Source: Lepidonotus clava (taxonomy: Eukaryota > Annelida > Polychaeta > Phyllodocida > Polynoidae). From it: DNA of 64,000 bases. How positions within the stretch are numbered: the first letter of the stretch is position 1; each line of letters opens with the position of its first letter. Below, piece after piece: positions 57,193 to 64,000 of the stretch. The DNA is taken from the NCBI GenBank assembly GCA_936440205.1, contig OW387134.1, forward strand, positions 65,313,427-65,377,426, read 5' to 3'. The translations under genes were made by a program, and so were the position numbers. The notes beneath the pieces were generated by a model. The model saw only the letters and a list, made by a program, of their open reading frames with translations. It searched no databases and was not told the origin of the DNA.

Positions 57193-57864
57193 CCATGCCG
57201 TCCCTTTCCTCCCTTGCCGTATCATGTTTTATCATGGTGTTTTCACCCCACTGGTCTGATCAACCATTTCACACCAATAAACACCCCCCAAGGGGAACAG
57301 GGACGGTCGTGCCTAGTTCAGGGATAGTGGGTTGGCAGCGGCCCATCTGTACAATGTGTGTCGTGGGCCGTAGAGGAGCCAGTGTATCCCAACACCCAGG
57401 GCCTTCACCTATTGTCAAACCTCGCATTTTTCCTAATATTATGCTAAATAAAATCATTATTTAAAATAGAAACACCTGTGGGATATTTGTATTGGATATT
57501 GTGTATTTAAGGTAACCCGTCCATGCTTAAAGGGCCAGGGCACTATTACGTTGAGTAGTGGCGTTACATCGGGTTTGCGTTGCATCGGGTTGGCTCCTAC
57601 TAATGACGCCATTATTGGGTGTTGGCAAACCTTGGCCGAGGCTACGTAAGGGGTACCCATAGTGCTTTGCGGTTACTCCAATAGTGAGGCAGTAGTAAAA
57701 CACCAAGCATCATGGTCGTCGTTTTCCGGTAGGTGATACATTTTACCCTTTTTAACCCATTTCTAGGCAATGTCAACCCGTTGCAACGTCACTACCCGCT
57801 TTAACAGATATTCTAGACCCGTTTTGTGATATCATATCACCGCTGTTACCAGGTTCGGAGGCAC

Positions 57865-57895
57865 GTTTCCATGGCAATTTCCTGGGAGTTTCCCC
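57865..57895. promoter_or_regulatory. X-box-like site next to an NF-kB-like site
   Basis: GTTTCCATGGCAAT (57865-57878) is one base from the RFX consensus. Six bases on, GGGAGTTTCCCC (57884-57895) fits the kappaB form GGGRNNYYCC. The surroundings are not repetitive. Binding is inferred from sequence only. Confidence 0.3.
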
Positions 57896-58863
57896 TGCGT
57901 AGGAGAGGTTGCTGGGTAAACAGAAGCATGGGCGCTCCCTGGGCTAAAAATAGAACTGCCTGGAAATACTGCGAGGAACCTACTTCTAGGACAAATCTAC
58001 GTTCCAGAATTTCTCCCGGGGGGAACAATGTACAGTGTCAACACGACATTAAGCTGGCGTTTTTCTAGAAGCCAATTGATATGTATGCTGTCACAATGTA
58101 GCTGTCACGATGCAGCTGTCACAGGCAGCTGTCACGACAATATGTGACTGCCATTGAAGCCTTGATTGGTTCGGCTGGTGCCCGCGTGGTGGCGGTAGTG
58201 TCGGGCGTGGCGAGCTGCTCGGGTGGGGAGGTGAGTCGGTGGGCGAGTATCGATCTGCTCGGGACCTGCTCTCAGGGTGGGTCTAGTAGGGTTGGGTAGG
58301 GGGGGGGGAGAGACGGATGATCTCAATCTGTATTACCAGTTGTTGCATCTCCTCACGTGTATCTGCATAACGACAACAATTAGTAATTAAATGTATGATC
58401 CAAGAGGATAGTTTAAACATATCATAATTATTTTAAGGTCCCTTGAAATGACATGCAGGCAGAAATTCTAACGCATCCCGTAACGCAAACGCAAAGTATC
58501 TCTTATCTCTGCTGTAATGACCTATAACAAAATTAATGACATGAAAAAATAAATAAATGATTGTCTTTTGTATATATGTCACCAGTAGTCTGTGAAACGT
58601 CTTTGTTGCTAAAACTCCCTATTCTCAATCGCTATGCAGCCCCTCCCTATCATCTACATGCGGAAGAATTTATGGCAGCAGGTGCATTTCCTGAAATAAT
58701 TGCTCACATTGCATTAGGAAATTCCCCTTATGTGTACCAACATTGCTCTGTTGTAGGGGTATGCCAAAGTTGGATTGAGCCCCCCCCCCCCCTTCCCAAA
58801 TCCCGATCGCCGACAAACCGATGGATCACTCCCTCCGTTGGCTTCCCGACCTTGATCGTGCCT

Positions 58864-58919
58864 TGGAGCAGCTCAAGCTGATTCCCGAGCAGCCCAGAGC
58901 AGCTCAGAGCAGCTCGGTC
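58864..58919. repeat. Short (AGAGCAGCTC)n array
   Basis: Four or five phased copies of the inverted form of the 14-kb repeat unit (CCCAGAGCAGCTCAGAGCAG). It stands about 80 bp after a poly-C tract. Confidence 0.7.
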
Positions 58920-59039
58920 TAATGCTTCAGCTATTTATGGGTTCTATTGAGCTATTTATGGGTTCTACAGTAACTGTCAACGGCAATACCAGGCGACCTA
59001 ATATCCTTATTGTGATGCCAATTTAAATGTTTGTTTCAG

Positions 59040-59168
59040 TTTGGTGCAACAACTTCAAATATCGAGTTGGGTTATCTATCTGAAACCATGATATTAGATG
59101 TTATTCCTGAAACCAGCCTTTTATTAGCTACATGTAGAGAGTATAGATTCTCTGTGAATACCATAATG
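59040..59168 (+). CDS. Weak exon candidate between a good acceptor and a consensus donor
   Basis: ATGTTTGTTTCAG ends at 59039 and ATG|GTAAGT begins a donor at 59169. The 129 nt between them are open in phase 0 (43 codons, FGATTSNIELGYLSETMILD onward). The splice signals are good, but a frame of this length is not rare by chance, the product is not recognised, and phase 0 does not join directly to the phase 2 exon at 51.7 kb. Confidence 0.2.
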
Positions 59169-60404
59169 GTAAGTAATACACAGACCTGCTGGCATGCTAT
59201 ACGCCAGCATTATATGGTTCCTATGAAGGAAGCCTTGGCTGCCCTCTATTGTCTATTCTTTTCATGTAGACGAGGAAGTGGTGGTGGTGCTGGTTTGTGG
59301 AGGGTTAACTGGAGGCCCAGACTGTGCCTAGACCGTACTGCAGGGTTAGTGCTATACACATGGACGTACTGCTAGTGAATATTTACAATGGACTATTTAC
59401 AATTATGGGTTTACAAAATTAAGGGTATGGCATCATGTGTCTTATATGAATGATAAGCTATATTATTGATCTATTTCTATATCTATCTATTCATTTTATT
59501 TTTGTATCCTAACAGTTTCATTTCAATCAGCAATGGCCCTCTTATTGATATCAAGGATTATAATGTAGACTTTCGATTATGCTATATCAACGAAAACATG
59601 CCATATTGCAAGGAAGCCTAGCAATAAATCAAGTGTCTTCATTCATAGGAAATATTGTAATAGCTTGTAATCTATGCCCTAACGTCTCATATATAACAGG
59701 ATCAATACGTGTTCTACATAAACATGTAGAAGGTTGCTCCATTCAACGCTTGGCAAACATTCTGTGGGCCGGAAGGCGGAGAGTAGATAGAGCAGATGTT
59801 CTTATCTCTTACCTCCCTACCCCAATGGCTTACCCAAGCTCCGTTCCCATGAACTAGATAAACATAACCCGCTCACTACTCCCTCTCCCCCAGCCCAGAG
59901 CAGCTCAGGCCCTCCCAGAAAAAATGATAATTTTTACCTGTCTCTTCCTTCCTGTGGGTTACAGGGTGCGGGGGTGCTTTGGATAAAAACAGATATATGC
60001 CCTGTGCTACACAAAACAACTGACTCTTCTACTCTTAGGGCTGGGTTTGTGAACTGACAGTTTATGATGGGAAATATATTAGGTTGCCTGGTGCCAATTT
60101 AAGGCCAATTTGAAAGCTTAGCGGACAGATCATCGAATAAGAGTGGTCCAGGGAATAGGCAATTGCTTTTCCTCAGGCTTCATTTCATTGTATTGTTGTT
60201 AGATTATTGTATGAGACAATTTGGTTGGAGCAGGCTACGGCCTATATGCTTCAGTGTTAGTGACTGACTTATTTTCTAAACAGTTCTTAAGCTGCTGGAT
60301 GTCAAATTCTGATTTGTGGATATGTAAGAGATTAACCATCAATCTTTTGTCTCATGCCAATTCAGTTTGTACAACTTTGCGAAAATGTAATTATTTGTGT
60401 CTCA

Positions 60405-60620
60405 AGCCCCATACCCACTAAGCGACTTTACTGGCGGTAGGCGACGGGCAACTGGGAGAATCGGCCGATTCTGAGGGTCACTTGTAAGTATAGTTTATTG
60501 GAATGTGCAGGTTTGATCTGAGTCACTGGTAAATTCGACCAATTCTAAGGGCAGAATCAACCAATTTTAACTGCAATCTGTTGGCCGACTCAGGGATAAT
60601 CGCCTAGTGGGTATGGCCCT
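60405..60620. mobile_element. TTA-family MITE, copy 5
   Basis: AGCCCCATACCCACTAAGCG to CGCCTAGTGGGTATGGCCCT. The flanks are TCA and TAT, so the target repeat has decayed or was not copied. Closest to copy 3. Confidence 0.8.
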
Positions 60621-60736
60621 TATGAAAACAAATTTGAGCACTGCCTGCATACAACAGGAAACAAACAGTTTATTATGGACAGTCTGGATTAACTACATAT
60701 AATATGGCGATTGGATTCTTAGGATCCCCTGTTGGT

Positions 60737-60842
60737 ATGGTATTTTGGAATGTGCAGGTTTGATCCGAATCGCTGCCAAAAATCAGCTGATTCTAGGGTA
60801 GAATCGGCCGACTAAGGCATAATCGCCTAGTGAGTATGGCCC
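60737..60842. mobile_element. Right half of another TTA-family MITE
   Basis: GTATTTTGGAATGTGCAGGT through ATAATCGCCTAGTGAGTATG matches the right part of copy 5 (about 115 bp downstream of it). The left end is missing. Confidence 0.65.
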
Positions 60843-61017
60843 TAACTCACAACATGGTTGGAAGCTGGTGCCTCCTCAGAGGTTTGTTTGGGGAGGGGAG
60901 GATCCAGAGAGATTGGGGATGTCTGACAAGCAGATGGTTTGCCCCCATCAGGGTGCCCACGATACCCCCTGCCCAGAACTAATCCCAGGCCACCAGGAGG
61001 CCTTTCACAATCTTGGG

Positions 61018-61225
61018 GATGGGGAGGGGAGGGGAGGAGAGAGGGAAGGGCATGGAGGAGTAGGGGGAATGGGAGTAGAGAAGGGGAGGGGAGGAGGGAG
61101 GGAAGGGCAGGAGGAGGAGGGGGAGTGGGAGTAGAGAAGGGGAGGGCAGGGGGGAGGGCAGGGCAGGAGGAGGAGGGGGAGTGGGAGTAGAGAAGGGGAA
61201 GGGAGGAGGGGGGAAAAGAGAAGAA
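61018..61225. repeat. Polypurine minisatellite, 56-bp period
   Basis: GGGAGTAGAGAAGGGGA recurs at 61071, 61127 and 61183 with GGGCAGGAGGAGGAGGGGGA between. About 200 bp contain hardly any pyrimidine on the + strand. G-quadruplex and H-DNA forming potential is high. The Gly/Arg/Glu-rich frames here are artefacts. Confidence 0.9.
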
Positions 61226-61259
61226 GGCTCGTTGGGGGTGGGGGGTGGGTGAGGGGCAC

Positions 61260-63150
61260 TGACTCTTTGAAGGTTACCTACTGCCTAACTACTTCCTCTA
61301 ATTCTTATGACTGACAGTAGCTGAATTTTAGTTGACCACCCCTTATTTTGGGGGATATAGATCATGATCACCGCCCCTCAAAGTCAACGTGTGTCAATAC
61401 ATTGCTAAAGAGAACTTCTGACAAAATGAATTTTTGTTGTTGTTGTTGAAATAGCAACAAGACTAGGTACTAAGTTATTGCCCCCTATATTGCTCTAAGG
61501 ATATTTTAACCACCCCCTAGTTTGCCTTAAATGTGATTGAACGGCCCTAAAATTTCACAGCCCCCCCTTCGCAGTCCCATTTGGCATTTGGTACCTTTTC
61601 AAGCCTACGTGCCCCCCTTAGGGATAAGGAGAATGGTTTTTCTAACAGTCAGTTGTAGATCAGTATAAAAACCTAGGTACATTAATTGATGAATTTTTGA
61701 GTTTTAATTGAATGTTACATTGGGACAAAAAGATAAAAAGCTGATAATCTTTGCTAAGTTGAGAATATCTATAAATAAGAATACTTCCGTTATATTTATA
61801 AGCAATATCATATACTTTGATTTTCTCACTACTTTGATTTTGTTACTTGTTAGATGGCTCTAGTTATAAGCGATGTATTAATGTTTGTGTAGGGAGACTG
61901 TGGGAAGAGAAGTGGAGAGAAGAGGGAAGGGCTGTTGGGAGTTTGTTGCCGAAGTGCACTAAGGTCATCAGTTTCAGAATGATGGCAGTACAGAAAACGG
62001 ATTCTGACAGCGATCCATCACCTCCCCCATAGTCTAAGGTCGACTGCCTTACTTTTTAATCTAGTTTTCCACTATAGAATTTATCCAGCGTAAAAGTTAG
62101 AAGACTTGGTTAATGAAAAATATAGAAATATAGATTCATTATTATGTGTTATATGTATATTCCCAGAAATGAATTATCACTGTCTTAAGGCTATTTCTTC
62201 TTTAATAATAAACAGAAATCACCCCTTTGTGTTACAGGCTAGATAAAAATGCAGATGCCTCCAACATCTAACAAAGTCTAACAGTGTTTGTTGGGCCCAC
62301 ATATAAATTTGTAGGCACATACTATTATACTATACGTGTCCTAGTATCGTCTATAGTACACGCCTGTAGTCTCGCCTCCCCTACTGGAGCCTGTTGAGGT
62401 GAATGGTAATGGACGACATTCCAGACAACCACTGTAGGCGGGGCCGAACTTTGTATGCCCATAACCGAGAGGTAGGCGACTGTTGGGCAAAACCACCTGC
62501 CATTTGTTTCAGTTAAAGCTATGTGACAAAAGCTATTCAATATTGGAATAGTTCTACCTACCATCCGTTGTGTGTCTTAATAATTTTTGTTCCAATACAC
62601 ACCATTCAATTACAACGTTCAGTTATAACTAGTATAAAAAAGATGGGCTTGGGTAAAGATTGAAAGCAACGCTGTTTTAATATAGGGAAGAAATGATATC
62701 ATATAAATTCAGATATGCATAGGTGCGATTTTTTTTTTTTTTTTTTAGAAAACATCACATTATTACATAGTTTATTAGAGGCATTGTTAGAAGTGGTGAT
62801 ATGATGAAATTGATATTGTTTGGCTATCTATATCAAGCTTATTAAAGAAGTGTAAGATTGTTGTCGGAACAAAAACTTAACTTTCCTTGACAGCATCAGG
62901 AGGGCAACAGTTCTACCCAGGCAATATGGCAGGTTCATGTCTAGGTGGGCTGACAGTGTACAAGTGGTCCCTGACAGGTTGGTGTGGAGACAGGGCCTAG
63001 GGTGGGGCGGGCAGGGAGGTGGGAGTCACGTCACCACCTCACCGACCTGTCACCTCACTCTCTGGGCACTCATACTATGGGGATGGGGGGAGGGGATTAG
63101 AAGAGTTTAGTCTGAAAGCTGAGCAATATTAACGTTAATCGTAGCAACTA
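61260..63150. other. No gene recognised
   Basis: AT-rich unique DNA with an 18-bp T run near 62732 and TATAAAA at 62633. Small frames only. Confidence 0.35.
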
Positions 63151-63154
63151 AATG

Positions 63155-63157
<3 letters not shown>

Positions 63158-63203
<46 letters not shown>
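63158..63203. repeat. (TA)n microsatellite
   Basis: Uninterrupted TA dinucleotides, directly abutting the left end of the next element. Confidence 0.95.
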
Positions 63204-63205
<2 letters not shown>

Positions 63206-63345
63206 CGGCTGATCCAGAGTTGGGTGCAGGATATCCTCAGCCTCCCTTTGTTTTAATATATGTCGTTATTATTTTTACTCTTTTATTTATTTATTTATTT
63301 TATCTATTTAATTGTTTGTTTTTACAAAAGTCTGGATCAGCCGCT
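63204..63345. mobile_element. Small MITE with perfect 15-bp TIRs
   Basis: AGCGGCTGATCCAGA (63204-63218) is exactly mirrored by TCTGGATCAGCCGCT (63331-63345). The 142-bp interior is T-rich (TTTATTTATTTATTTTATCT). The target duplication cannot be read because the left flank is a TA run. Confidence 0.75.
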
Positions 63346-63349
63346 GGAA

Positions 63350-64000
63350 AAAGGCTTATGACACCACCTCCCCTCGCTGTCACTACACTATATGGACCCT
63401 CGTCTCAGAGCGGAGGAAGGGGGATGGGGTAAGGGGAGAAGGGGGGACTTTGGAAGGTCACATGAAGATATAGCTGTAAAGATCCTTTTACCATATCTTA
63501 TACATGGGAGATTCAGTTGTCCTATGTTGTATGGTATTGTATATGTACCGGCATAAAGCCTATTTACTACATTCTGCAGGTTCCCTTTCCCACATGGGCC
63601 TGTAAATGAGATATTCTAAATTACAACACTCACAGTGCATAGATAACAATGGCTGTACCAACCCTGATTTCCTGGAAGATAAGGAGGAAATACTCCCCAT
63701 GCATGTCCGCAAGTCCTTGTCCCATCACAGCGTATTTTTGTGAATAGACGGTACACGGCACGTGTGTGTCTGGGCTTACATGTATAAATAGCATTTATGA
63801 TCACGTTTGCCTGACATGTTATAACACAAGAAAGCAGGAACGGCAACTAGGCTAAAAAAAAAGTTGTAAATATTTGAAAACTGCTCCTGCCCCTGACTTG
63901 GTTTCCCCTGACACGTCTACGTCACACCTGTAGGTACGCCGTGTCTGAGTCACGTGACCAGGGCGTGCTGCCACCTGGCGACACGTGTTGTGAGTACCAC
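63350..64000. other. Window end, no gene recognised
   Basis: The last 100 bp are rich in E-box and CRE-like words (TCTACGTCACACCTG, GTCACGTGACCAGG, CGACACGTGTTG), so another regulatory block may begin here and continue beyond the window. Confidence 0.3.

Noticed and set aside
61005-61259. Pro/Leu/Ser-rich minus frame and Gly/Arg/Glu-rich plus frames
   Set aside because: Translation of a polypurine minisatellite.
1-64000. CRISPR arrays, bacterial operons, rRNA genes
   Set aside because: Tandem repeats here lack spacer structure, no ribosome-binding-site gene rows exist, and no rRNA-like segment was seen.

Overview
Eukaryotic, intron-scale genomic DNA with almost no coding sequence and a dense load of short DNA transposons. 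Open frames in all six frames are short and mostly lie in repeats. The only convincing coding segment is one exon on the + strand (51708-52343) with a strong polypyrimidine acceptor, a GT donor and a low-complexity Thr/Ser/Pro-rich product. A metazoan is indicated by the tRNA-derived SINE, TA and TTA transposon footprints, CRE/ETS/CCAAT/TATA promoter grammar and CTCF-like motifs. The MITE-rich landscape, poly-C tracts and the recurring TAGGCCT word remind me of marine invertebrates, but I cannot name the phylum from this window.

Layout. 0-9 kb: mostly unique AT-rich DNA with a TTA-flanked foldback MITE (4488-4702), two copies of a CCCAGCC-ended MITE family (5372-6149), possible regulatory blocks (3.9-4.1 and 6.5-6.95 kb), a 43-bp tandem repeat with E-boxes (7 kb) and a degenerate minisatellite (7.7-8.1 kb). 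9.4-11.8 kb: nested transposons (a SINE inside a MITE, and a MITE inside another MITE) followed by a 65-bp minisatellite. 12.9-13.26 kb: the best promoter candidate (paired ETS sites, CRE-like sites, inverted CCAAT, TATAAAA, then a consensus splice donor). 14-20 kb: a 10-bp tandem repeat, a paired TA-flanked MITE, foldback elements and a 1.3-kb element with 24-bp terminal inverted repeats. 22-23.2 kb: an RFX palindrome and a repeat-free motif-dense block. 23.7-50 kb: a mosaic of MITE families, SINE fragments, tandem duplications (24.3-25.1, 35.2-36.2, 36.4-37.8 kb), a Fox-motif-packed element (41 kb) and a CTCF/ETS GC-rich site (43.2 kb). 50.7 kb: a 53-bp perfect palindrome. 51.7-52.3 kb: the coding exon. 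55.3-56.15 kb: two further promoter-like clusters, an ETS-CRE composite beside a CTCF-like motif and three perfect CREs one helical turn apart. 57-64 kb: more MITEs, a weak exon candidate, a polypurine minisatellite and a (TA)n tract.

How the parts may fit together (inference): the promoter at 13.1-13.2 kb could drive a short untranslated first exon ending at 13256, spliced over a roughly 38-kb intron to the exon at 51708, whose first ATG is at 51724. If so, most of the window is the intron of one gene. The exon lies between two CTCF-like motifs in the same orientation (43.2 and 55.3 kb). No RNA gene, CRISPR array or intact transposase was found. At least nine copies of one MITE family (330-420 bp, ends CCCAGCC...GGCTGGG) make up about 5% of the window, and five of them are flanked by matching but different 2-bp direct repeats. 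This target-site pattern does not fit the common TA- or TTA-specific families.
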